Positions 53,649 through 61,547 of a DNA stretch of 64,000 bases are shown in pieces. The notes under the pieces are model-generated. The model saw only the letters and a list, made by a program, of their open reading frames with translations, searched no databases and was not told where the DNA came from. The stretch is from the NCBI GenBank assembly GCA_050732395.1, contig JBOHQX010000078.1:16500-80499 (forward strand), in the 5' to 3' direction. Position 1 is the stretch's first letter. Every line of letters starts with the position of its first letter. A program made the position numbers and the translations under genes. Source of the stretch: JBIOXB01 sp050732395. GTDB taxonomy: Bacteria > Zhuqueibacterota > Zhuqueibacteria > Zhuqueibacterales > Zhuqueibacteraceae.

Positions 53649-53697
53649 ACAGGATGAACAAGATTTACAGGATGAGAATCAATCTTGTTCATCCTGT
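53649..53697. repeat. inverted repeat of the ACAGGATGAACAAGATT type
   Basis: ACAGGATGAACAAGATT (53649-53665) and AATCTTGTTCATCCTGT (53681-53697) are perfect 17-base arms. The unit is repeated in part inside the loop (TACAGGATG). Similar CAGGATTTACAGGATG motifs are known from intergenic DNA of many phyla. Confidence 0.8.
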
Positions 53698-53765
53698 AAA
53701 TCTTGTCGAAAAAGAAGCGGCCGCGTAGCGGCTTCTGTTTTCAGCTTGACTGAAAACCGGCGTAG

Positions 53766-53930
53766 GCGCTTAGAGAACCAAAGATAGAATAAAATTCTAA
53801 GAGTTTTTTTGGCAGAATAATTTTTCGGCAGAATGATGCGGAATCATTCTGCCGAGAAATTATTCTGCCTGAAGTCTTTTGTGCTGCCCAAAGGGCTCCA
53901 GTTTTCAGCCAGGCTGAAAATCTGGTGTAG
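53766..53930. repeat. 165-base dispersed repeat, copy A, with nested hairpin
   Basis: It is nearly identical in sequence and equal in length to 59191-59355. The core at 53811-53869 folds on itself: GGCAGAATAATTTTTCGG... pairs with ...CCGAGAAATTATTCTGCC, with GGCAGAATGAT/AATCATTCTGCC inside. Confidence 0.85.
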
Positions 53931-54161
53931 ACTATTAGAGGTGAAGTCTTTGCAAATGAATAAAAACACTTATCCCGCGAAGGACGGAGAGTGTCGTAAA
54001 GGATCGCAAGGAATATCTCCGCGTAATCTCTGCGTATGCTTTGCGTGAGACACAAATTCTGTGCATAAAAACAGATTTTGACCGATCTGCGTCTGGCAGA
54101 CAAGCGCCTCTGTCTTTTGATCAACTTTGGTGAGCGTTATAGGAGAAATGACCTGGACATC

Positions 54162-55217
54162 ATGAAAGCAATCATTGTAGAGCCAAAGAAGCCGGGAACT
54201 GCCCGGCTGGAAGACGTCCCCGAGCCTGACGCGCGCGAGGGCTCAGTGCTCGTGGAAGCCGTCGCCGTCGGAGTGTGCGGGACTGATGCTGAGATCGTGG
54301 AGGGGAAGTACGGCTGGGCTCCTTCCGGCAAGACGCACCTCGTGCTAGGCCACGAATCCCTTGGCCGCGTGGTGGATCCTGGCCCTACCGGCGGGCTGCA
54401 GAAAGGTGATCTCGTCGTCGGCATCGTTCGCCGTCCCGACCCTGTTCCCTGCCCCAACTGCGCGGTGGGGGAGTGGGACATGTGCCGCAACGGCCAATAC
54501 ACCGAGCGTGGCATCAAACAAATTGACGGATTCATGTCGGAGCGCTGGCGGATCGAGCCCGATTACGCGGTGAAGGTCGATCGCTCTCTTGGCCTCCTCG
54601 GTGTGTTGCTCGAACCTACGACTGTCGTTGCGAAGGCTTGGGAGCAGATCGCGGCGGTCGGTCAGCGCGCCTTTTGGGAACCGCGGACCGTGCTGGTGAC
54701 GGGTGCGGGGCCGATCGGTTTGTTGGCCGCTCTGCTCGGAAAGCAACGCGGCTTGGAGGTGCATGTGCTTGATCGCGTCGAATCGGGGCCCAAGCCTGAT
54801 CTCGTGCGCGATCTCGGCGCGACGTACCACTCCGGCGTCGTCTCGGGCGTTGGATTCGAGCCGGACATCATCGTCGAATGCACCGGCGTCGGGCAGGTCA
54901 TTGCCGACTCGATCCTCACCATTGGGGCGGGAGGCGTTGTGTGTCTCACCGGTGTTGGGAGCGGCGGCCGCACGACTGGGCTGCCCTTGGCCGACGTCGC
55001 GGCCGAAATGGTGCTCGGGAACAATGTCATCATCGGCAGCGTCAACGCCAACAAGCGGCACTGGTACAAAGCCGGAGAAGCATTGGCCCGCGCGGACCGT
55101 TCGTGGCTGGCGCGTCTCGTGACGCGACGTGAGCGACCGGAGAACTTCACGCACGCCCTGCAGCGAGAAGCGGAGGATATCAAGGTCGTCGTTCAGTTCG
55201 CAGAACTTGGAACCTGA
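54162..55217 (+). CDS. zinc-type glucose 1-dehydrogenase (MDR family)
   Basis: The 351-residue medium-chain dehydrogenase has VAVGVCGTDAEIVEGKYG and LVLGHESLGRVVDPG (catalytic zinc ligands Cys and His-Glu), PCPNCAVGEWDMCRNG (structural zinc region) and the cofactor motif VLVTGAGPIGLLAALLG. The C-terminal GSVNANKRHWYKAGEAL and the overall plan match archaeal-type glucose dehydrogenases, which oxidise glucose to gluconolactone. TATAGGAGAAA lies upstream of the ATG at 54162. It follows the glucosidase genes and ends 16 bases before the transporter fusion. The cofactor (NAD or NADP) is not certain. Confidence 0.87.
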   Translation: MKAIIVEPKKPGTARLEDVPEPDAREGSVLVEAVAVGVCGTDAEIVEGKYGWAPSGKTHLVLGHESLGRVVDPGPTGGLQKGDLVVGIVRRPDPVPCPNCAVGEWDMCRNGQYTERGIKQIDGFMSERWRIEPDYAVKVDRSLGLLGVLLEPTTVVAKAWEQIAAVGQRAFWEPRTVLVTGAGPIGLLAALLGKQRGLEVHVLDRVESGPKPDLVRDLGATYHSGVVSGVGFEPDIIVECTGVGQVIADSILTIGAGGVVCLTGVGSGGRTTGLPLADVAAEMVLGNNVIIGSVNANKRHWYKAGEALARADRSWLARLVTRRERPENFTHALQREAEDIKVVVQFAELGT

Positions 55218-55233
55218 ACAAACAAGAAGGGAA

Positions 55234-57387
55234 ATGGCTGTGAGCTTATCCACAAAAATCCTCATCGGGATGGGTCTGGGCATTCTGGCGGGAATCTTCT
55301 TCGGCGAAGACGTCGCTTTTCTGAAAGTAGCCGGAGATGCCTTTGTTCTGCTGATGCAGATGACCGTGCTCCCCTATATTATGGTCTCCCTGATCACCGG
55401 CCTCGGCGGGCTTTCACTTAAGGAAGCTGCCGCTCTGGCGCGCAAAGGTGGGGTGGTGCTTCTGCTGCTGTGGGGCATCGGCCTGGTGATGGTTCTCTTG
55501 ATGCCTCTGGCCTTTCCCAATTGGGAGATGGCCTCCCGTTTCAGCACCAGCCTGATTGAGCAAAGACCGCCGTTCGATTTTCTGGGGCTTTACATTCCCT
55601 CCAATCTGTTTTTTTCACTTTCGAGTAACACCGTTCCCGCTGTGGTCGTATTCAGTTTCGCGCTGGGCGCGGCGCTGATCGCCATCCAAAACAAGGAAGC
55701 GCTGCTCAAAAGCCTTTCGGCGCTTGCCGACGGCCTGGGCCGCATCACCAATTTCCTCATCAAATTTGCGCCCATTGGCGTCTTTGCCATCATCGCCAGC
55801 GCCACCGGCACCATGCGCTTCAGCGAGCTTGAGCGTTTGCAAGTTTATATGTTGACGTACATGGTGGCCGCGCTGTTGTTGACCTTTTGGATTCTGCCGG
55901 CGCTGGTGACCAGTCTCACGCCCTTCAAGTACAAGGATTTGGTCGGCCCGACCAGGACCGCGCTGCTCACCGCCTTTGCCACCGGCAACATTTTCGTGGT
56001 GCTGCCCGTGCTCGCGGAGAGAAGCAAAGAACTTTTGAAAAAGCTCGAGTCCAGCCACGAAACTGAATCCACCGTGGACGTCATCATTTCGACTTCCTTC
56101 AGCTTTCCGAATTTGGGCAAGATTCTGACCTTGAGCTTTGTCCTGTTTGCCGGCTGGTTCGCTAACTCTTCCGTGCCGGTTTCAAAATACTTTACCTTCG
56201 CCACCACCGGCCTGTTCAGTTTTTTTGGCGACCCGACGGTCGCCATACCCTTTCTGCTCAATCTGCTGCAGATTCCCTCGGATACCTATCGCTTCTTCCT
56301 GGTGGCTGATAATCTCGTCGGCGCGCGATTCGGGACGCTTTTGGCGGCGATGTTCACGCTGGTGTTGGCCGTGCTCGGCGCTTGCGCCGTCAGCGGGTTG
56401 CTCAAAATCAGTTGGCCGAAATTGCTGCGCTTTGCGGCAGTGAGCCTGGTGTTGACATTTGGCGCAATTGGCGCCACGCGCTGGTTCTTTGAATACGTTG
56501 TCGGGCATGAGTATCAAGAATATCAGGCCTTCATTACCATGGACCTGTCGCACGAGCACAAGCCGGCGACTGTGCACCGCTCGTCATTGCCCTCGCCGCC
56601 TTTCCACGACGCGCAGAAGTCCCGGCTGCAGGAAATCCGCGACCGCGGCTATCTGCGAGTCGGATACTTCAAGGATGCGCTGCCTTTTGCATTTACCAAC
56701 GAGGCGGGCAACCTCGTCGGTCTTGATGTCGAGATGGCTTGCACGCTGGCGCAAGAGATGAACGTCCGGCTCGAGTTCGTGCTCATTGATCGCGAGAAAG
56801 CTGCGGCCATGCTCGACGCCGGATACGTTGACCTCATCATGTCCGGCCTCGCGGTCACAGTCGAAAACGCCCAAAAGATGGCGCTCTCGACTTCCTATAT
56901 GGATCAGACTCTGGCCTTCATTGTCAAAGACTATCGCCGCGAAGATTTCAACAGCCGCAATAAATTGAAGAGCCTGCAAAAGCTCAAACTTGGCATTCCC
57001 GGCGTGCCGTATTATATTGCCAAAGTAAAGGAGTATCTGCCGCAGGCTGAAGTGGTGGTGTTGAATTCGCCGCGCGAGTTCTTTACCCGTAAGGAGGAGG
57101 ATCTCGATGCCCTGGTGTATTCGGCGGAGGCCGGTTCCGCCTGGAGCCTGGTCTATCCCGCCTACACCGTTGCCATTCCCCGGCCGGATGTTCTGGCTGT
57201 ACCGCTCGCCTACGCGATGGCCCGCGGCGATCGTGAGCTGGTCGATTTTGTGAACACCTGGATCGATTTGAAAAAGAAAGACCAGACCATTGCCGCGCTT
57301 TTCGACTACTGGATTCTGGGCCGGAACACCGTCGCGCAAGAACCGCGCTGGTCCATCGCCCGAAATGTGTTGCACGTAATGAATTGA
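55234..57387 (+). CDS. fusion: DAACS-family symporter + periplasmic amino-acid-binding domain
   Basis: The 717-residue protein joins a dicarboxylate/amino acid:cation symporter (residues 1 to about 430: MQMTVLPYIMVSLITGLGGL, SSNTVPAVVVFSFALG, FATGNIFVVLPVL) to a family 3 solute-binding domain (about 465-690: IRDRGYLRVGYFKDALPFAF, GLDVEMACTLAQEM, DLIMSGLAVTVENAQKMALS). The binding domain would sit in the periplasm and hand substrate to the carrier. AGAAGGG precedes the ATG at 55234; the frame is open upstream inside the dehydrogenase gene. Amino acids or dicarboxylates are the likely cargo. Confidence 0.87.
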   Translation: MAVSLSTKILIGMGLGILAGIFFGEDVAFLKVAGDAFVLLMQMTVLPYIMVSLITGLGGLSLKEAAALARKGGVVLLLLWGIGLVMVLLMPLAFPNWEMASRFSTSLIEQRPPFDFLGLYIPSNLFFSLSSNTVPAVVVFSFALGAALIAIQNKEALLKSLSALADGLGRITNFLIKFAPIGVFAIIASATGTMRFSELERLQVYMLTYMVAALLLTFWILPALVTSLTPFKYKDLVGPTRTALLTAFATGNIFVVLPVLAERSKELLKKLESSHETESTVDVIISTSFSFPNLGKILTLSFVLFAGWFANSSVPVSKYFTFATTGLFSFFGDPTVAIPFLLNLLQIPSDTYRFFLVADNLVGARFGTLLAAMFTLVLAVLGACAVSGLLKISWPKLLRFAAVSLVLTFGAIGATRWFFEYVVGHEYQEYQAFITMDLSHEHKPATVHRSSLPSPPFHDAQKSRLQEIRDRGYLRVGYFKDALPFAFTNEAGNLVGLDVEMACTLAQEMNVRLEFVLIDREKAAAMLDAGYVDLIMSGLAVTVENAQKMALSTSYMDQTLAFIVKDYRREDFNSRNKLKSLQKLKLGIPGVPYYIAKVKEYLPQAEVVVLNSPREFFTRKEEDLDALVYSAEAGSAWSLVYPAYTVAIPRPDVLAVPLAYAMARGDRELVDFVNTWIDLKKKDQTIAALFDYWILGRNTVAQEPRWSIARNVLHVMN

Positions 57388-57455
57388 GCCCTGAGCTTTG
57401 AATCTTGCGTTTTGTGCTTTGAATTTTGGGTATTGAATATTGAGGAGGAGGCTTT

Positions 57456-58454
57456 ATGCAATCCGTCCGAAACCCGCTGGTCACGCTCGCGGCGGCCATG
57501 ATTATCATTGCCGGCATACACTTCGCCGCCCCGATCGTCAATCTCATTTTGTTGTCCTTCCTCCTGGCGATGTCGGTGACGCCACTTATGGAATGGGTCA
57601 TCCGTAAAGGCGTGAGTCCAGGCCTCGCCGTGACGATCACCATTCTGGCAGTCGTCTTCGGCGGGTTGGCGCTGGCGACTCTGATGGGCGTATCCATCTC
57701 ACGGATGATTGACGAATTGCCGGCTTATCAACCACGCCTGGTTGAAATCAAAGATTCCCTCACCTCCTTTCTGGCCGGACTTGGGATTGATGTCACTGCG
57801 TTGTTTTCCAGTAACCGGCTGGAACCGCAGCGGCTCATGCAATTAGTGACCAAGCTGCTTTCGGCCGGCCTGGGCATGGTGAGCATGTCGTTGGTGATCA
57901 TCCTGATCGTGGTGTTCATCCTGATCGAAGCGGCCTCACATCTCGGCAAACTGCAACGCGGAGAAGAAGACAAGGGCGCAATGTCCCGCTACTTCACCTT
58001 CGGTAAGGATGTGCGGAAATACGTGGCCATTGTTTCCCTTACCGGCTTGATCGTCGGCGTCTGCAATACCATTCTGCTCCTTGCGCTCGGTGTCGATTTT
58101 CCGGTGATGTGGGGCGTGTTGTCATTTCTGCTCAATTTCGTCCCCAGTGTTGGATTCCTCATTTCCCTGCTGCCGCCGGCCTTGCTGGCGCTGCTGGAAT
58201 TCGGCTGGAGCAAGGCGCTCATCGTCGTGATTGGATTTTTCCTGTTCAACTCGGTGTCGGAGAATATCGTCAAGCCCCGCTTCATGCAAAAAGGACTGGA
58301 GGTCTCGTTTTTGCTGATCGTGCTGTCGCTGGTGGTGTGGACGTGGGCGCTGGGGCCGATGGGAACGATCGTCGGCGTGCCGTTGACGATGGTGCTGTAC
58401 CGCATGTATCGTGAGTATGGCGAAGCCGGACAGACTAGTGCACCGTTACCTTAA
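57456..58454 (+). CDS. AI-2E/PerM-family transporter
   Basis: The 332-residue membrane protein has about eight helices and the family's SFLLAMSVTPLMEWVIRKG, FVPSVGFLISLLPPALLALLE, and SVSENIVKPRFMQKGLEVSFL. The function of the family is debated (AI-2 or indole export, Na+/H+ exchange). GAGGAGGAGG precedes the ATG. The last codons (ACT AGT GCA CCG TTA CCT TAA) lie inside the terminal repeat of a non-coding element; a relic copy of the gene at 60991-61062 ends GQTS-stop, so the final residues APLP appear to be added by the insertion. Confidence 0.88.
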   Translation: MQSVRNPLVTLAAAMIIIAGIHFAAPIVNLILLSFLLAMSVTPLMEWVIRKGVSPGLAVTITILAVVFGGLALATLMGVSISRMIDELPAYQPRLVEIKDSLTSFLAGLGIDVTALFSSNRLEPQRLMQLVTKLLSAGLGMVSMSLVIILIVVFILIEAASHLGKLQRGEEDKGAMSRYFTFGKDVRKYVAIVSLTGLIVGVCNTILLLALGVDFPVMWGVLSFLLNFVPSVGFLISLLPPALLALLEFGWSKALIVVIGFFLFNSVSENIVKPRFMQKGLEVSFLLIVLSLVVWTWALGPMGTIVGVPLTMVLYRMYREYGEAGQTSAPLP

Positions 58455-59081
58455 TTTTTGCAGCCCCGAGCCCTTGTGGGTCGTTGTCGAAACCATTGAA
58501 TTCGAGGGTTGCAGCAATGCTCCCAAGCTAGCTCCGATGATGCCGCGTGAAATAAAAAAGTAGAACTTTATAAAGCGTCGGATTGATTGATATCCTACGG
58601 CGTGAATCTAGGAGCAAACCAGTTGTTTGAGCGAAGCGCGCGAGGGGCGAGCGCAAGGGCGCGGAGCGAGAACAACGAGCATGAAGTTGTAGATTTTGTC
58701 TCTATCGCTGATTATGCTCGGGTAATCATGAATACGCCGAAGGCGTTAAACACCAGAGCCGAGGGTAGCGCGCAGCGCACCCTCGGTATATGACCATTAC
58801 AATCAAGAAACCTGAAAGGGTTCAACAAAAACTGAGGGCAAGCAAGCCGCAATCGCTTGCACAGGTGTATTTACACATTTGAGACTAACTGTATTTGTGT
58901 GGAACCCCGATTGGGGTTCCATTGCATTGGGATATTGGTTCCCAGGGCGCCCATCGGATGGGCGCCCTGGGCTGTGGAGTGAAACGCCTTCGGCGTAGAA
59001 GAAGAAAAACGCCTAAAATTATGGACTATTCACTGCAACCCATAGTCCTCACATATGCAAATTAAGGTAACAATGCACTAG
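58435..59081. mobile_element. 647-base non-coding element with 26-28-base terminal inverted repeats
   Basis: Left end CTAGTGCACCGTTACCTTAA... (58435-58462) and right end ...TTAAGGTAACAATGCACTAG (59056-59081) are imperfect reverse complements. Inside are several hairpins: CCGAGGGT/ACCCTCGG (58759-58786), GGAACCCC/GGGGTTCC (58901-58920), and a 15-base stem with one-base loop (58941-58971, CCCAGGGCGCCCATC). No transposase frame is present. It resembles a relic carrying REP-like palindromes. Confidence 0.75.
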
Positions 59082-59190
59082 CTGATTTGATTTTCATGCT
59101 CAAGACGCATCCCGAAATCTTCGCCAGCGCAAAAGGAAGCGAAGGCCATGAAGACCACGGAGGGCGCTGTAGCGTTGCACGCGCCGTTAA

Positions 59191-59355
59191 GCGCTTAAAG
59201 AACCAAAGATAGAATAAGATTCTAAGAGTTTTTTTGGCAGAATAGTTTTTCGGCAGAATGATGCGGAATCATTCTGCCGAAAAATCATTCTGCCTGAAGT
59301 CTTTTGGGCTGCCCAAAGGGCTCCAGTTTTCTGCCAGGCTGAAAATCTGGTGTAG
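59191..59355. repeat. 165-base dispersed repeat, copy B
   Basis: It begins GCGCTTAAAGAACC and ends TCTGGTGTAG, matching copy A at 53766-53930 with scattered changes and no length difference. The nested GGCAGAAT.../...ATTCTGCC hairpin is kept. Confidence 0.85.
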
Positions 59356-59454
59356 GACTTTAGTTGCCGCCTCTCGGTGTTGGCGGCCTGGATGAGTGAG
59401 ATCATTGCGCTTCACAAATGGAACTTTATTCTTGCGCAACCTCTTAATGCATTC

Positions 59455-59650
59455 TATTACCTTAATTTTGCAACGAAAAGAGAACCGCAACGAAAAAAAG
59501 CCTTTAAGATAGCGAGTTCTGTTTGCGTCGACGATGCGCCTGAAACCACCTAACGGGTGGTGCAAGAGCAGGAGAGATTCATGATTTCCCCCCTTTCGTT
59601 GCGGTTCTTTTTTTGTTGCAAGCCAGGTTTGGTGCAAAATTAAGGTAATA
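59455..59650. mobile_element. 196-base MITE-like element with perfect 18-base terminal repeats
   Basis: TATTACCTTAATTTTGCA (59455-59472) and TGCAAAATTAAGGTAATA (59633-59650) are exact reverse complements. An inner pair, AGAACCGCAACGAAA (59481-59495) and TTTCGTTGCGGTTCT (59594-59608), is also perfect. The TTACCTTAATTT core is shared with the ends of the element at 58435-59081. Confidence 0.8.
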
Positions 59651-59679
59651 CAAACTTGTAAAACTTTGCATTTTTAGCA

Positions 59680-59825
59680 AAGTTTTTGGTTGCGACTTTG
59701 CCAGCCGGAACTCTTTGCGAATCTTTGCGAGGCTCTGCGTGAGTCTTTTTTGTTGCGGCCACTTAAGGGCCCTTGAGGGCTACGCCGCGCTGTGACTCTC
59801 CGTGCGCTCTGTATCTCTGTGTTAG
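59680..59825. repeat. intergenic repeat with CTTTGCGAATCTTTGCGAGG core, second copy
   Basis: It parallels 37558-37693: GGTTGCGACTTTGCCAGCCGG, TTTGCGAATCTTTGCGAGGC, GGCTACGCCGCGCTGTGAC and a terminal CTCTGTGTTAGAAAG. Not coding. Confidence 0.65.
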
Positions 59826-59891
59826 AAAGTTTTTGCATTTTTATGCTGCCCGTTTGAGTTTTGGATTTTGAGTTTTGAATTTCGAAAACCT

Positions 59892-60554
59892 ATGCCTGAA
59901 GCTAAAATCGAAAAACGCCGGCGGGTGCTGGATCCAGTCGAGCGCGCCTCGGAAGTTCTGTTCGGATTGATCATGGTGCTTTCTTTTACCGGCTCATTGA
60001 GCGCCGCCACCGCGGGCCGGGAGGAAATCCGGACGATGCTCTTTGGCGCGCTTGGCTGCAACCTGGCTTGGGGGCTGGTGGATGCGGTGATGTATCTCAT
60101 GAATACACTCAGCGAGCGCGGGCGCGAGATGCTCATGCTGCGGCGCGTGCGCCAAGCCGCAGCTCCGGAAGAGGCCAGTCGCCTCATTGCAGAAGCGTTG
60201 CCTTCGGGGATAGCTTCCGTTCTGCATCCAGCGCACCTGGAAGCGATACGCCTGCAATTGCAGCGCTTACCCGAACCGCCAGCTCATCCGAGCCTGAGGC
60301 GTGATGATTTCATCGGTGGCGCCGGCGTATTCCTGCTGGTCTTTTTGTCCACGTTTCCGGTCGTGATTCCGTTCTTGGTGATGCACAACGCCATGCTGGC
60401 TCTGCGCATTTCCAACGGCATCGCCATCATCATGCTGTTTATGGCCGGCTATTCACTGGGACGCCACGCAGGTTATTCTCCGTGGGGCGTGGGCCTCGCG
60501 ATGGTCGCCATCGGCCTGGTTTTGGTCGGCATCACAATCGCATTGGGTGGATGA
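59892..60554 (+). CDS. VIT1/CCC1-like membrane protein
   Basis: The 220-residue protein has RVLDPVERASEVLFGLIMVLSFTG, AATAGREEIRTMLFGALGCNLAWGLVDAVMYLM and three or four further helices near the C-terminus, resembling the VIT family of iron/manganese carriers. The central cytoplasmic loop (about residues 75-135) is longer than in plant VIT1. ATG 59892 is chosen; TTGAATTTCGAAAACCT before it is not a strong ribosome site, and an in-frame start at 59868 exists. Its stop overlaps the following ATG. Metal transport is inferred from family. Confidence 0.75.
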   Translation: MPEAKIEKRRRVLDPVERASEVLFGLIMVLSFTGSLSAATAGREEIRTMLFGALGCNLAWGLVDAVMYLMNTLSERGREMLMLRRVRQAAAPEEASRLIAEALPSGIASVLHPAHLEAIRLQLQRLPEPPAHPSLRRDDFIGGAGVFLLVFLSTFPVVIPFLVMHNAMLALRISNGIAIIMLFMAGYSLGRHAGYSPWGVGLAMVAIGLVLVGITIALGG

Positions 60555-60952
60555 AGATGAGGCCTTTACTTGCACCTGCGGTTGCCGGCTTGCTGCTGTG
60601 GGCCAGCCCAGCACGAGGCCAGACCGTAACAGACGGCGCGCCATCTGCTTCGGCCGCGCTGCACGTTTGGTCGTTTTACGCCTCGGGCTATGCTTATTTC
60701 GTGCCCGATGATCAAGACTACCTGGCGCCCATCTTCACTGCGGATCGCGGCCGGCTTCATCTCGAAGCGCGCTACAACTACGAAGATCTCGAAACCGGAT
60801 CGGTTTTCCTCGGATGGAACTTCAGTGTCGGGGACGAGTTGTCGCTGGAGGCGACGCCGATGATTGCCGGTATCTTTGGAAACACCGCTGGGATCGCGCC
60901 GGGCTACAAATTCACCCTGGGCTATGTATTTGCGCTGGGCTATGACTTTTGA
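60551..60952 (+). pseudogene. truncated outer-membrane-type protein
   Basis: A 133-residue product with signal peptide (MKMRPLLAPAVAGLLLWASPARGQ) and beta-rich segments (WSFYASGYAYFVPDDQDYLAPIF, FTADRGRLHLEARYNYEDLETG). The family I recognise is about 230-250 residues; here the sequence stops soon after GIAPGYKFTLGYV, and a relic of an AI-2E gene follows 38 bases later. It is translationally coupled to the VIT-like gene. A truncated, probably non-functional gene is the best reading, though a short intact protein cannot be ruled out. Confidence 0.6.
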
Positions 60953-60990
60953 AAAATTTTGACTTTTGGAATTTGAGATTAGGAACAAGC

Positions 60991-61062
60991 CTCGGCGTGC
61001 CGTTGACCATGGTGCTGTACCGCATGTACCGGGAGTATGGCGATGCCGGACAAACCAGTTGA
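60991..61062 (+). pseudogene. relic of the 3' end of an AI-2E transporter gene
   Basis: The 23 codons read LGVPLTMVLYRMYREYGDAG then QTS-stop and match the last part of the intact gene ending at 58454 (VGVPLTMVLYRMYREYGEAG) at nearly every residue. Nothing of the remaining 300 codons is present. It shows that a second AI-2E gene once stood between the outer-membrane and antiporter genes. Confidence 0.85.
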
Positions 61063-61076
61063 AACCATCCTTCCAG

Positions 61077-61449
61077 TGGTTGTTCATATTCGTGCCGATT
61101 ACGCTGGCGCTTGAATATGCCGGACACGCTTCACCACCACGCCAATCTGTTGTTGGCGTTGGGTATGTCTTTCTTCGTGGGTGGCGTCAGATATCACAAT
61201 CAGGAATACAATCCCGCCGGCACCCGAATGGAAGCCCTGGGCATGACGCCGACTTTTATTGGCATCGTTTTCCTGGCCATTATCGGCGGAGCGGCGGAGA
61301 GCTTGTCCGCCGTCACCATGGCACGAAAAAACAAAATGGATTTGACCATGGGCATTGCGCTGGGCAGTTGCATCCAGATCGCTCTGTTCGTGGCGCCGCT
61401 TTTGGTGTTGCTCAGTGCTTTGATGTTTTATTTTATTCCCGAAGTATGA
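61077..61449 (+). pseudogene. Ca2+/H+ antiporter (CaxA-type) remnant
   Basis: The N-terminal piece WLFIFVPITLALEYAGHAS is in one frame and the following LLLALGMSFFVGGVRYHNQEYN in another. From about 61220 the sequence continues as PTFIGIVFLAIIGGAAESLSAV and MDLTMGIALGSCIQIALFVAPLLVLLS, the C-terminal core of CaxA-like exchangers. Compared with the roughly 350-residue family, the middle is deleted and one frameshift is present. An open frame (61111-61449) could still make a 112-residue peptide, but not an exchanger. Confidence 0.75.
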
Positions 61450-61547
61450 AGACAAGCGCTCCCATTTTGGCAAGAAGTTATTCGCGCCGCTACGCGACCC
61501 TGTTCTACTCGCTTCTGCTTACCATCGCCGCCGGCCCGCTGTTCTAA
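61446..61547 (+). pseudogene. 5' fragment of a membrane-protein gene cut by the IS1634-type insertion
   Basis: The ATG overlaps the antiporter stop (ATGA). The 33 codons read MKTSAPILARSYSRRYATLF then a hydrophobic YSLLLTIAAGPLF, like the first helix of some small ion-channel-type proteins. The insertion sequence begins directly after the stop TAA, which is part of the CTAA at the junction. The rest of the gene is not found on the other side. The family is a guess. Confidence 0.5.

Larger units (their letters stand above)
53530..54161. other. 632-base gene-free stretch packed with repeats
   Basis: It holds the ACAGGATGAACAAGATT inverted repeat (53649-53697), copy A of a 165-base repeat (53766-53930) and a diverged CTCTGCG/TTTGCG-type repeat (about 53978-54051). 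A third partial relative of the 165-base repeat (TAGAATAAGATT context) is near 53601-53634. No coding sequence is supported. Confidence 0.7.
59082..59891. other. gene-free repeat-rich stretch before the VIT-family gene
   Basis: It contains copy B of the 165-base repeat (59191-59355), a 196-base inverted-repeat element (59455-59650) and a copy of the CTGCGAATCTTTGCGAGG repeat (about 59680-59825). Low-complexity TTTTGGATTTTGAGTTTTG follows. No coding sequence is supported. Confidence 0.7.

Noticed and set aside
53530..54161. Possible CRISPR array because of repeated motifs
   Set aside because: Repeats are inverted and irregular in spacing; there are no equal spacers and no cas genes.
58587..58793. 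68-codon open frame in the 647-base element
   Set aside because: It crosses hairpins and low-complexity GCGCGAGGGGCGAGCGC sequence and has no recognisable domain.
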